Below are positions 25,367-33,938 of a stretch of DNA of 35,066 nt, piece after piece. The notes under the pieces are model-generated. The model saw only the letters and a program-made list of their open reading frames with translations, made no database searches and was not told the origin of the DNA. This stretch comes from CAYYMD01 sp964480425. GTDB taxonomy: Bacteria > Planctomycetota > Phycisphaerae > SM23-33. The first letter of the stretch is position 1. The number at the start of each line of letters is the position of its first letter. The translations under genes and the position numbers were made by a program. The stretch spans positions 1 through 35,066 of the forward strand of contig CAYZPY010000008.1 in NCBI GenBank assembly GCA_964480425.1, written 5' to 3'.

Positions 25367-25376
25367 NNNNNNNNNN
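25367..25376. other. Scaffold gap of 10 Ns
   Basis: Ten undetermined bases. A fixed run of 10 usually means a join of unknown size made by an assembler, so the distance between lpxA and the large secreted protein gene, and perhaps their adjacency, is not established. Confidence 0.98.
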
Positions 25377-27607
25377 TCCCTGCTCGATTCGGGTGCTGCG
25401 TCGCCGTCGCCGCCGGCTCCGGTGGCGGCCAGCAGTCTTTGAAATTTTCTCATGGCGACCCATTCGACGCGCCCGTCGACGAACACTACGTTGGTGCCCC
25501 TTCCGCGGTAGATTTGCGGGCGTTCGTATATCATGATTGCTTCGGACGGATTTTGAATTTGCATAAGGTCCATGCCGCCGCCGAGGTAGACGTAGTCGAT
25601 TTCGCCGACAAGTTCGCCGTCGATGAGTCTGGGCGGGGCGCTACCGCCGGCGGGGCTGACCAGCACCCCGGGATCGATAAAACGTTCCTCGGTCAGCGCG
25701 CGGAGATTCGGCGGGAATTTCTGATGGTCCATATGGTAATGACGGCACGCCGCGGCGATTTGCGCCAGGCGTGCCTTCGAGGCCGACTTTCTCGCCTCGG
25801 CTCGCATATTTACCACCATCGGTAACATTATGGCCGAGGCCATCGGCATGCTGTTGGACATCTGTCCCAGGTTGGTGTTCGGCAGCGTGCCGTAGGACTC
25901 GATGGTGATGCCGTCCTTGTCGGCGGATATTCCGCGTATGTCGGGCGTGAAATATTTCCTCAGTCGCGACAGCGGCGGCAACCAGGCTACGTCGGCGTCG
26001 ATGGGCGTCCGCTCGCTCAGCACCCCTGCGCCGGCGGACCATCCCAACAGCATCCAGTTGTAGAGTCGGCGGATGATCTGCGGCGTGTTGACGTACGTGA
26101 TGACAGAGGGCTTGCCGGACAGCATTTCCCTGACGGACTGGTACGCGGCGCTTCGCGTCAGCGGTTCGGCGTCGCCGCTTTCTATGGTCGAGGCGATAAC
26201 CTGAGGCCAGGCGGCGATGTAGAGGCGTCCTCCGTGTATTGCCCACGCCGGGGCGGCGGGCACCGGCGAGTTAAAGGCGGCGTAATGAATTTCGGTCTGA
26301 CCGGAGGTGAAGGTCTTGAACGTCAGGTCGTGGCCGAATTTCTCCGCCATTCGCTTGCGGAGTTTATCCAGCGAGTCCGACAGCGCCTCGGGGTCGGTGG
26401 CCGATACCGAAACCAGCGTGCCGGTGGCGAATCCGCCCAGGGAGGCGGCGCTGGACACCATCCAGGTGTCGCCGAGGTTGGCCAGTATGTCGTCCCGCAG
26501 CGACAGTTCGAATTCCTTTTCGATTTCGGTTATCGCCTCGGCGAGTTCCCTGTCGAGGTGCGGGCTGATTTTCTCCACCACCTGTCGGATTTCGGTGTAC
26601 GCCTGGTCGGGCAGGATTTTTCCTGCCATGAGGAAATCCGTATCCTTGGGCGCTTCGGAGAGGTTGGCGTCGGACAGGGGCGGACCGGACATCAGTTTGA
26701 ACAGGCCCTGGTGAGGACCCTTGGAGAAGATTCGCTCCTTTGTATACATTCCCCGCCGGACGATCCGGCTGGCGCCGACGACGGCTGTGGTTTTATTCAG
26801 CCCCAGCGCCTCGGCTGCCTTTGTCACCCGCCCGTCTTGACCGGCGTCGTGTTCGGCGGCGTTGGCCTTCGGCGCATCGGTCGCCATGGCGTGGTCCGCC
26901 GCGGCGACGATTGCGGGCACGTCGGCGTAATAGGCCAACTGGACGTTCTCGCCGTCCACCTCCTTGAACGCCTCGGCGAACTTGCGGTTGTTCTTAAGCG
27001 AGTTAGCGGCGGTGGTCTCGAGAAGTGTTTTGGTCGCGCCGGGTCCGATCGTCAGGAAAAATACATTGCCGTTGTCTATGTACCCCATGGCGACCGGTCC
27101 GGCGGGGGTGTCGATAGTCCGGAGCGTTACATTGCCAATGGTTTCCTGAGAGACCTTTTTGGGATTTTCCTGCTTGAGTTTTTCGAGCATTGCGGCCCGG
27201 TGGGTTTCGAACTTGTCCTTTTCGTCGCCGAGGTCGATCACGAGCATGCCGGATATTTTTGGCTCGTCCGCAGGCCCGTCGCCCGGCATAATGTTCGTAA
27301 TCGCCGCCGTGACCGGATGCTGCCACGCTACGGCGCACATGTTCCACAGGTGGGTTGTCAAATGTTCGTTCCCCCCCCCGTCGCCAACCTTTCCTATGGC
27401 TTTGCCCGCCTGGGCGAAGATCGATGCCACCGAAGGATCCTTGAGCAGTTGCCCCATTCGCGAGCCGTCGAATACCAGACTCCTGCCCGCCCACCCGACG
27501 TAGAATATGGATTCGCCCGGCACGTGATGCGCCATGGGCGCCTGCGCCGGGGACATCGACGCGAACATAAAAACAACCAGTATCGCTGCAAGTTTGCGGA
27601 TTTTCAT
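25377..27607 (-). CDS. Large secreted protein with pseudopilin-like tail (3' end in gap)
   Basis: At least 743 residues from the ATG at 27607 (AAGGAG about 8 nt upstream). An N-terminal signal peptide (LAAILVVFMFASMSPAQA) ends at about residue 23. The long middle part, with ESIFYVGWAGRSL, ILPDQAYTEIRQVVEKI and AIHGGRLYIAAWPQVI, recalls DUF3352-type periplasmic proteins of unknown role. The last 130 residues look like a pseudopilin body: RKSASKARLAQIAAACRHYH, then a FPPNLRAL stretch, ending with GTNVVFVDGRVEWV. That matches the DG part of the H-X9-DG signature but lacks the His. The reading frame enters the Ns within about 25 residues of this signature, so the true C terminus is unknown. Anything read through the gap is arbitrary. 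Divergent from the lipoprotein peptidase. Confidence 0.75.
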
Positions 27608-27674
27608 GTGAAAGGTCTCCTTGGCCCTGTTTTGGTTAATGATACAATACGACCCCCGCCGGGGCGACAATTAT

Positions 27675-27704
27675 TTTACACCATATTTAGAGATATGCTA
27701 TAAA
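27675..27704 (+). promoter_or_regulatory. Promoter of the lipoprotein peptidase, leaderless geometry
   Basis: TTTACA (27675-27680, five of six) and TATAAA (27699-27704, five of six) are 18 bp apart. TGC just before the -10 box makes it an extended -10. Only 5 nt separate the box from the ATG at 27710, so the message should begin at or near the start codon. Confidence 0.55.
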
Positions 27705-27709
27705 ATGGC

Positions 27710-28702
27710 ATGATCGTGAGAAAATGCGTTTTGGTAATTTCGGGGCTCGTGGTCGCCCAGGTGTGCGGATGCGATCGCGGCGCCGGTCCTGCAAATCCGC
27801 AGTCCATGCCCCTGACGATAAAGTACGATTCCCGCCCGTGGTCCGGTCCGCAGCTGGCGGGTATTCAGATGGAGTCCGAACACTACCGCATCTACACCAC
27901 CGCCCAGCGGCAACTGCTGCGGGGCGCCATGCCGGGATACATGGAGGCCGCTTACGAAAACTATCTGAAACTTACGGGCCTGGGCGAAAAACCCCTCGGG
28001 CACCTGCTGCCCGTATACGTGATGGGCTCGCGCTCCCAGTGGAGCGCGCTGACCCAACACATATTCGGCGACCGCTCGCAACTGTATCTTTCGATAGAGG
28101 CCGGGGGATTCTGCCACCGCGGCGTGTGCGTGCTGTGGGACATCGGCGGACATACGACGCTGTCGGTGGCGGCCCACGAGGGTCTCCACCAGTTCCTCCA
28201 CCATCGCCTCGAGGGTCAGCTGCCGATGTGGGCCGAGGAGGGCCTTTGCGTCTCCGCCGAGGGCTTCGAGATTAACGCCGGCGAGGTCACCTTCACGCCC
28301 GCGGTCAACAACACGCGGTTAATCGCGCTTCGCAAGGTCATCGTCCAGAACCGCTGGCGTGAACTGCCGCGCCTTTTGCCGATGGACGCCGGCGACATCG
28401 CCGGCGAGGCGACCGAATACGCCGTGGGATATTACGCCCAGCTGTGGGCGCTGGTGCAGTTCATCCGCTCCCGTGGCGACTACCGCGCCGGGTTCGAGCG
28501 CATGCTCGCCGACGCCCAGGCGGGCGAACTCCACCGCGCGTTGAAATACACGCCCCGCCGGATGAAAAGTCTCCGCCGGAGCGGAAGGGCGTATAATCGC
28601 GTGGTGTCCGGGCCGCTGTTCGAACACTACATCAGCAGCGATCTCGAGCGGTTCGACCGGCAGTATAAGAATTACGCGTCCCTTCTGGCCGGGCTTAAGT
28701 AA
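27710..28702 (+). CDS. Lipoprotein gluzincin-type metallopeptidase (DUF1570-like)
   Basis: 330 residues. A signal peptide (CVLVISGLVVAQVCGC) ends in VCG-C21, an acceptable lipobox, so the protein is probably tethered to a membrane. The zinc motif HEGLH is at residues 156-160. The downstream WAEEGL (about 174-179) supplies a glutamate in the place of the third ligand of gluzincins. This layout fits the DUF1570 family of putative peptidases, common in planctomycetes. VTEYAVG-like and YYAQLWALVQFIR helices follow. The substrate is unknown. The ATG at 27710 sits 5 nt after a -10 box; an in-frame GTG two codons later is an alternative start. Divergent from the large secreted protein gene. Confidence 0.75.
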   Translation: MIVRKCVLVISGLVVAQVCGCDRGAGPANPQSMPLTIKYDSRPWSGPQLAGIQMESEHYRIYTTAQRQLLRGAMPGYMEAAYENYLKLTGLGEKPLGHLLPVYVMGSRSQWSALTQHIFGDRSQLYLSIEAGGFCHRGVCVLWDIGGHTTLSVAAHEGLHQFLHHRLEGQLPMWAEEGLCVSAEGFEINAGEVTFTPAVNNTRLIALRKVIVQNRWRELPRLLPMDAGDIAGEATEYAVGYYAQLWALVQFIRSRGDYRAGFERMLADAQAGELHRALKYTPRRMKSLRRSGRAYNRVVSGPLFEHYISSDLERFDRQYKNYASLLAGLK

Positions 28703-28719
28703 CCACCCGCCGGGGCGAA

Positions 28720-29880
28720 TCAGATTATCTCTGCGAGTCTCCGGGCCACCTGCCCGATGATGACCTCCGGCGTGGAGGCGCCCGCCAGGACGGCTATCCC
28801 GAGCGGCCTGCTTCGGCCGAGAAAGTTTTTGTGAATCCGGGGTCGACCCCCGGCAGGACCTATGCCGTAAAGTTCGTCCGGTCCGACGATCGCCTGGGGG
28901 GATTCTATGAAATACGCCCGGGCGCTGCGGCGCGTCAGCTCGTAGAGGTGGCGGGTGTTCGAGGAGCCGAATCCACCCACGACTATCGCCAGGTCCGGTC
29001 GGCGCCTGCACAGGCGCTTGGCGGCGTCCTGCCTGTGCTGGGTGGCGCGGCAGACGGTCGGCTCGAAGATGAGCCGCTCGCCCACGCCCCGTTCGTAACG
29101 CCGCCCGAACGCCGCCTGGAGCATTGAGCGCACCTTGATTGTGTCTTCGAAGAGCATGGTGGTCTGGCTGACCTGCGCCAGCGCCTCGAAGTCTTCCACG
29201 CCGCCGGCGTTGGTGTTTTCAGCGCCGAAACGCTCGGCGAACTTCCGGCGTGGCGTCCGCTCGATGATCATCTCGCAGAAACGCCTTGCCTGGTCCATGT
29301 CGCCCACCACCAGGTACGTTCCGCCCGCCTCGGCCAGGCGCGACCTGGTGACCACGGTCTCGTCGTGGCGCGCCCTTCCGAAGATAAGCACGGCGAAGCC
29401 CCTTTGAGCGGCCTGCTCCGCCCAAGCCCACAGTCGGCGGACGTTTCCGCAGGTGGTGTCTATCACCTCGCACCCGATGCGTGCCAACGAGCGGTGGATA
29501 TCCGGGCTGACCCCGAACGCCGGTATTACCGCAACGTCATCGGGGCGGATTAGGTTTTCCAGGCGACCCCGATCGTCGCGGGTGAGGATTCTCACGCCCC
29601 TGTGGCGGAAGTAATCGTTGACCCACGGGTTATGAATGATTTCGCCCAGCAGGAAGAATTTTCGGTCTTTCGGCTGCTCGTTTATGGCGCGCTGGAGCAT
29701 CTTCAGAGCCCGTCGCACGCCGCCGCAGAATCCGAATACCTTCGGTAGGATGATTTGCCCGGAGGGCAGATTCCACACGCCCCCGCCGGCGCGGATTCGG
29801 TCGACCACCTCGCTGGAGAACGGGTCGGATTGTTTCTCTTGGCCGGGCGACGATATTTTCGATTCGTTCGGTCCTTTCAC
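28720..29880 (-). CDS. ispH: 4-hydroxy-3-methylbut-2-enyl diphosphate reductase
   Basis: About 386 residues from the GTG at 29880. IspH (LytB) performs the last step of the MEP pathway, reducing HMBPP to IPP and DMAPP with a 4Fe-4S cluster. The three cluster cysteines are present: KVFGFCGGVRRAL (Cys52), IDTTCGNVRRL (Cys144) and EPTVCRATQHRQ (Cys277). The substrate motifs GRARHDETVV and VSQTTMLFEDT, and the end GASTPEVIIGQV, also match. It is about 70 residues longer than E. coli IspH, owing to an N-terminal extension of about 40 residues and a longer stretch before the third cysteine. The start is uncertain: an in-frame TTG at 29910 is open as well, and no Shine-Dalgarno is seen. The gene has no pathway neighbour. 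Confidence 0.9.
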   Translation of the reverse strand: MKGPNESKISSPGQEKQSDPFSSEVVDRIRAGGGVWNLPSGQIILPKVFGFCGGVRRALKMLQRAINEQPKDRKFFLLGEIIHNPWVNDYFRHRGVRILTRDDRGRLENLIRPDDVAVIPAFGVSPDIHRSLARIGCEVIDTTCGNVRRLWAWAEQAAQRGFAVLIFGRARHDETVVTRSRLAEAGGTYLVVGDMDQARRFCEMIIERTPRRKFAERFGAENTNAGGVEDFEALAQVSQTTMLFEDTIKVRSMLQAAFGRRYERGVGERLIFEPTVCRATQHRQDAAKRLCRRRPDLAIVVGGFGSSNTRHLYELTRRSARAYFIESPQAIVGPDELYGIGPAGGRPRIHKNFLGRSRPLGIAVLAGASTPEVIIGQVARRLAEII

Positions 29881-29886
29881 ATTAAC

Positions 29887-29892
29887 ATCATA
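29887..29892 (-). promoter_or_regulatory. TATGAT box 6 nt before the ispH GTG
   Basis: On the - strand TATGAT (five of six) ends 6 nt before the GTG at 29880. The -35 region is poor. If real, it fixes GTG as the start of a leaderless message. Confidence 0.25.
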
Positions 29893-29923
29893 TCGTCGAG
29901 CCGCAGGCAAATAAACGCGCGGT

Positions 29924-30706
29924 TCACTCCGCCGGTTGGTCCGTCGAATGTTCTTCAGTTTCGGTATGTTCTTCGCCGTGCTCGCGTGGATGGTCGGGGT
30001 GCGATTCGTCGTGCGGTCCGTCGCGGTCCGGCGGACCCTCGCGCCGGCGGTGGTGGTCGCCGGGCAGCTTGTCGCCGTCGTGGCGCGAGGCGGCGTCTAT
30101 GACCTTTTCCATGCGGTCGCTGATTATTTCGTTCTTCTGTTTTTTGCGCTGCTCCAGGTGCTCGCGGAGGCATTCGAGCCGCTTTTCCAGGTCCTTGATG
30201 TGGTGTTCGTAGATGGCTATCTCGGCCTGGAACTGCCCGGTGAGTGTGTCGTGGAGTTGTTTTTCGAGTTTGGTTTTTTCGTCTTCGTTTTCGGCCTGCT
30301 CGACCCGCCTGGCCAGTCGCCAGGCCTTCAGTTTGTAATCCTGCAAATCAAGCGTGATCTCTTTGAGTTCGTCGGGCAGCGTTTTCCATTGCTGGTACCA
30401 CCGCCACGCACGTCGCAGCGCCCATTGATACGCCATCGGGTGGTCTTCCTTTAGCGACGCGAGGCGATGGTGGTGATCGGGGCGATGCTTTTTCAAGGCC
30501 GCCAGCAGTTCGGCTTCCTCTTCGTCGCTGATTTTCCATCCGCCCCCGCGACGCCTGGGATGCTCGCGGGCCGGCTTGTCGCCGTCCTTGCGCGACGCTT
30601 CGCGTTCGCCGCGCCGGTCGCCGTCGTCGGACTTGGGCTGCGCCGCCTTCGGCGCAGCGGCGCCTGCAAAGGCAATGCAGATTATCGCGATAATCAATTT
30701 CTTCAT
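29924..30706 (-). CDS. Secreted, charged coiled-coil protein of an ECF operon
   Basis: 260 residues from the ATG at 30706, with GAGGTGA 5 nt upstream. A signal peptide (LIIAIICIAFAGAAAPKAA) leads to export. A basic linker follows, then a helical region at about 70-215 rich in Trp, Glu and Lys (WALRRAWRWYQQWKTLPDEL, a long heptad-like stretch around RVEQAENEDEKTKLEKQL). The last 50 residues are His/Asp/Glu-rich and low in complexity. The layout is reminiscent of periplasmic Spy/CpxP or metal-sensor helical proteins, but no family is recognised. It is third in the operon after a sigma factor and its membrane partner, so it may be a periplasmic sensor or the target of the system. Confidence 0.72.
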   Translation of the reverse strand: MKKLIIAIICIAFAGAAAPKAAQPKSDDGDRRGEREASRKDGDKPAREHPRRRGGGWKISDEEEAELLAALKKHRPDHHHRLASLKEDHPMAYQWALRRAWRWYQQWKTLPDELKEITLDLQDYKLKAWRLARRVEQAENEDEKTKLEKQLHDTLTGQFQAEIAIYEHHIKDLEKRLECLREHLEQRKKQKNEIISDRMEKVIDAASRHDGDKLPGDHHRRREGPPDRDGPHDESHPDHPREHGEEHTETEEHSTDQPAE

Positions 30707-30728
30707 CAGTTCACCTCGCAGATTTCGT

Positions 30729-31274
30729 CTAACCGCTGTCGTCAAACGGTGCCCGGTCCGGCTCGACGCCCGAAGGATACTCCAGCCAGAATTCTTCCAC
30801 TTCGCGCCCCGTTTCGTCAATCTGAAATTCCAGTTCCGGGAGCATTCCGCCGGCGATGATTTCCGCCTCGAGCGAATCTATCTCCTCGGCCAGTATGTCT
30901 ATCTCCTCGTTGTCGGGCGTCTCAAGGGTACTTCCGAACATGACGTCGTTGGGGACGACCGGCCCGGCGCCGTCTCCGCCCGGATGCGCCCCGCGCCACA
31001 GGACGACCGCAATGACGGTCGCGGCGGCCGCGGCGGCGGCGATTCCAAACAGTATCCGCCGCCTGGGACGCGCCCGGGCGCCGGCGGCGATGCGGGCCTT
31101 GACGCGCCCAATCACGACGGGCTCGATGGGCGCATCGAGCATTCCCGAGATTTGCTCCTCGCGCCGGCGGATGGTCTCGGCCAGCGCCTGCTCCTCGGCG
31201 GTGAGTTCGACGTCCCGACCGTCCAGCCACAGGGCGAGACGTTCGTATTGTTTCTCGTTAAGATTCATTTTCAT
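30729..31274 (-). CDS. Membrane anti-sigma factor candidate
   Basis: 181 residues. An N-terminal cytoplasmic part (1-72) begins NEKQYERLALWLDGRDVELT, similar to planctomycete anti-sigma N termini, without a zinc-finger motif. One membrane helix lies at about 73-93 (ILFGIAAAAAAATVIAVVLW). The exterior is short and very acidic (NEEIDILAEEIDSLEAEI). It overlaps the end of the sigma gene by 17 nt (ATG at 31274) or 11 nt (ATG at 31268), so coupling is likely. The role is inferred from position and topology. Confidence 0.75.
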   Translation of the reverse strand: MKMNLNEKQYERLALWLDGRDVELTAEEQALAETIRRREEQISGMLDAPIEPVVIGRVKARIAAGARARPRRRILFGIAAAAAAATVIAVVLWRGAHPGGDGAGPVVPNDVMFGSTLETPDNEEIDILAEEIDSLEAEIIAGGMLPELEFQIDETGREVEEFWLEYPSGVEPDRAPFDDSG

Positions 31275-31833
31275 CCGTCAGCAAATTTTTCATGGCCTCC
31301 AGCCCGCGGTGGACGCGCGCCAGGGCAGTGCCCATGGGACACTCGAATATATCGGCCAGTTCCCTGAAACTCATCCGACCGAAGTATCTTAGCAGTATCA
31401 TCTGTTTCGTTTTTTCGTCCAGTTTCTCCATGGCCCGGTCGATTCGACGGGCCGTTTCGGCCTGTTCCAGCCGCGAGCCCGCGGCGTGCTGTCGGGCGTC
31501 GGGCAGGTCCGCCCAGGCGGGCGAGTCGTCGCCGGCGGATATGCTCACCGACGACGGGGCGGACCTGCTGCGCCGTATCCTGTCGCGAACCATGTTGGCC
31601 GCTATGCGAAACAACCATTGTTCAAACCGGCCTCTTTCCTTGTATTTGTTTATGCGCCTTATCACCCTCAACGTCACCTCGCCGAGCATATCCTCGGCGT
31701 CGTGATGATTGGCGGTTGAGCGGAGGAAGTATCCGTAAAGCCGCCGACCGTAGGCGTCCAGAAGCGCCCGGTAACCTTCGGGATCGCCCGCCCGTAACAA
31801 TTCCGCTATAATCGCGGGGCGCTTATCTTCCAT
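31258..31833 (-). CDS. ECF-type RNA polymerase sigma factor
   Basis: 191 residues. Region 2 spans about 20-90 (LYGYFLRSTANHHDAEDMLG, FEQWLFRIAANMVRDRIRRS). A spacer follows, and region 4 is at about 130-180 with the helix-turn-helix MSFRELADIFECPMGTALAR. First gene of a three-gene operon with a membrane anti-sigma candidate and a secreted protein. It is distinct in sequence from the sigma factor at 22412, so the window holds two independent ECF systems. A weak GAGAG precedes the ATG. Confidence 0.92.
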   Translation of the reverse strand: MEDKRPAIIAELLRAGDPEGYRALLDAYGRRLYGYFLRSTANHHDAEDMLGEVTLRVIRRINKYKERGRFEQWLFRIAANMVRDRIRRSRSAPSSVSISAGDDSPAWADLPDARQHAAGSRLEQAETARRIDRAMEKLDEKTKQMILLRYFGRMSFRELADIFECPMGTALARVHRGLEAMKNLLTDENES

Positions 31834-32106
31834 CTCTCATTCCGCTTAACGTTTCGCCGGGTGGATTATTGCCGCCTGTTAATGGAATTGTAAATGACCC
31901 GCGGGCGATTGGACAGCACGCACCCGACGCGTACGTTTTTCGTGCGGGCGATTCCCCCTTGAATCACATCCTCGAAACTCTTTTCCGACTCGGCCTTTAT
32001 CTCGATATTCTTTCACACGTGCTCCGCGGCGCTCAAAGCCCGGGACAAACAGCGCATGCAAGATGACCCTCTACCACCGCACAAGACAACACCCAATGAT
32101 AACAAG

Positions 32107-32226
32107 TCACCGAAGCGCCGGGAGCACCTTGGGCAACAATGTCACGTCGCCCGGCAGTTCGGCGTATTCCAGGCCGCAATCCGCCGCCAAAAGTGCAAAT
32201 GCAAGCAGAGTAAAAGCGATGTTCAT
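32107..32226 (-). CDS. Small secreted peptide candidate
   Basis: 39 residues, starting with a hydrophobic leader (MNIAFTLLAFALLAADCG) that resembles a signal peptide; the cysteine at 17 is not in a canonical lipobox because Asp precedes it. The rest is short (LEYAELPGDVTLLPKVLPAL). Support comes from a Shine-Dalgarno GGAGG (32237-32241) 10 nt before the ATG and a TATAAT at 32250-32255 just upstream. It lies 92 nt downstream of the Msr fusion on the same strand. Small entericidin-like lipoproteins are similar in size, but the sequence does not match. The stretch from 32110 to 31834 beyond it shows nothing else. Confidence 0.42.
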   Translation of the reverse strand: MNIAFTLLAFALLAADCGLEYAELPGDVTLLPKVLPALR

Positions 32227-32249
32227 AACACGTCTGCCTCCAGGTTTGA

Positions 32250-32255
32250 ATTATA
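32250..32255 (-). promoter_or_regulatory. TATAAT box before the small peptide gene
   Basis: A perfect TATAAT on the - strand, 23 nt before the ATG at 32226, with GGAGG between them. No good -35 is seen. Confidence 0.3.
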
Positions 32256-32318
32256 CGCCCCTGGGGTTAATTCGTGATTGCTTCATTACGGCATCGCAAT
32301 GAAGCAACCACGCCACCA

Positions 32319-33819
32319 CTACTTGTCGAATCGTTTGACCCGGCCGTGGCATGCGCCGCGACCGTCGTTCTTGCGTGCGTAGTTTTGGTGGTAGTTTTCC
32401 GCCGGCCAGAACGTCGAGGCGGGTGCCAGTTCGGTGACCACGTCGTAGCCCTTGTCCTGCAAAATTTTCATCAGGCGCCGGGCGGTCTCCTTTTGCTCGG
32501 CGCTGGTGTAGAACACGGCGGAGCGATACTGCGAACCGACGTCCGGTCCCTGTCGGTTTCTCTGTGTGGGGTCGTGTATCTCGAAGAATGCCCGCGCCAG
32601 TTGCTGGTATGTGACCTTTTCGGGGTCGAAGAGGACCTCGACGGCCTCGGCGTGGCCGGTGGTCCCGGAGCATACCTGCCTGTATGTGGGATTCTCGAGG
32701 CGCCCGCCGGTGTATCCCGATCGGACCTCGACGACGCCGGGGACCTGGTCGAAATAATCCTGGACGCCCCAGAAGCACCCGCCGGCGAACACGGCGCGTC
32801 GCAACGGCCAGACCTGCGCGGGTATGAACACCAGCGAGGCGGAGTTGACGCAGTGGCGCACGTTCCTGTCGGTGAGCCGCTCGCCAATAAAGACGTGCCC
32901 GAGGTGCCCGCCGCAGTTTGAGCAGAGGATTTCCGTCCGCCGCCCGTCGGCGTCGGTTTGGCGGCGCACGGCGCCGGGGATTTCGTCGTCGAAACTGGGC
33001 CAGCCGCAGCCGGAGTGGAACTTGTCGCGCCAGAAGTACAGCATCGCCCCGCACTGCCGGCAGGCGTACACGCCGGGTTCGTAGCGGTCCCAATGCCGAC
33101 CGGTGAACGGGCGCTCCGTGCCTTTTTGGCGGATGATTCGCTTTTCGCGCTCGTCGAGTGGGGGCATATCGCCGGCGGTGGGGCCTGTGTAGCGCACGGG
33201 AATCTGGACCTCGCAGTATTTCTGCTCGTCGGGCGTTTGGTGCGGGCTGTACGCCAGCACTCGCGGCGGGCCGTGGGGCGCCCATTGTTCGCTGTCGTCC
33301 AGCCAGTCGCCGAGGCGCTTTTGGGCATCGGCGAAGAGCTCCTTCGAGTATGGCCCGGTTCGTGCGATGGTGACTGCCAGCGTCAGGGGGATTTCTACCG
33401 AGGCGACCGAGTCATCCTCGTCGTCTCGTCGGTACAGCAGGAGCATTTGCGTATCTTTCACTGTGGTTCGCCGCACCCTGGCGGGGGGCGCGGAGCAGGC
33501 CCGGCAGGGAGGGTCCGGGCCAGCCGGGGGGGATATCGGCGCTCCGGGGCGGGGCGAATTCGTTGGCCTGTTTTGCCCGGTCCAGCACGTCGGCAAGCAT
33601 CTTGTCGCGTTTATCGCCCCGGGCCTTGTGCGCCGCCAGCGCGCGTGAGATAATGGCCGCCGCGTCCGAATCGGCCGACGCCGAGGCAAGCGCGTCGCGG
33701 GCCTGTTTGTGGAGGTTTTCGTCCATTTTCGTTTTGCTCCCGGCTGTGAAAATCATCGCCGCCAACAGCGCCGGGGCGGTGATGCAGATTGCTCGCGTCA
33801 TTTTTCTTCGTAAATTCAT
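32319..33819 (-). pseudogene. Secreted MsrB-MsrA methionine sulfoxide reductase fusion, frameshifted
   Basis: One gene split between two frames. Part one starts at ATG 33819 with a signal peptide (ICITAPALLAAMIFTAG) and runs through a helical region to GWPGPSLPG. Part two, from about 33483 in another frame, has a GyrI/SOUL-like segment (TIARTGPYSKELFADAQKRL, CEVQIPVRYTG), then MsrB and MsrA. MsrB has zinc cysteines in CRQC and CSNC and the catalytic cysteine of RHCVNSAS. MsrA has its catalytic cysteine in GGCFWG. MsrB reduces R- and MsrA S-methionine sulfoxide, here presumably in exported proteins. Removing one base from the G6 run at 33483-33488 joins the frames as LLRAPARVRRTTVKD. The catalytic parts are intact. 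The break may be an assembly error, a real mutation, or a site where part two starts anew at ATG 33446. Confidence 0.8.
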
Positions 33820-33827
33820 TTCACGTC

Positions 33828-33833
33828 ATTTTA
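33828..33833 (-). promoter_or_regulatory. TAAAAT box 8 nt before the Msr fusion
   Basis: On the - strand TAAAAT (five of six) ends 8 nt before the ATG at 33819, without a Shine-Dalgarno. No -35 box is evident. Confidence 0.28.
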
Positions 33834-33938
33834 GGCGCGCCGAGGGCTTATTGCCCGGTGCGGCGCATACCCGACGGCGAATCGCCACGCCGGGTATGTG
33901 CCGCGGAGAATTTCAATAAATATCCGCCCAAATCGTAT

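Noticed and set aside
31879..32061. 60-codon - strand frame between the ECF operon and the small peptide
   Set aside because: Arg-rich, no leader, no Shine-Dalgarno and no family resemblance.
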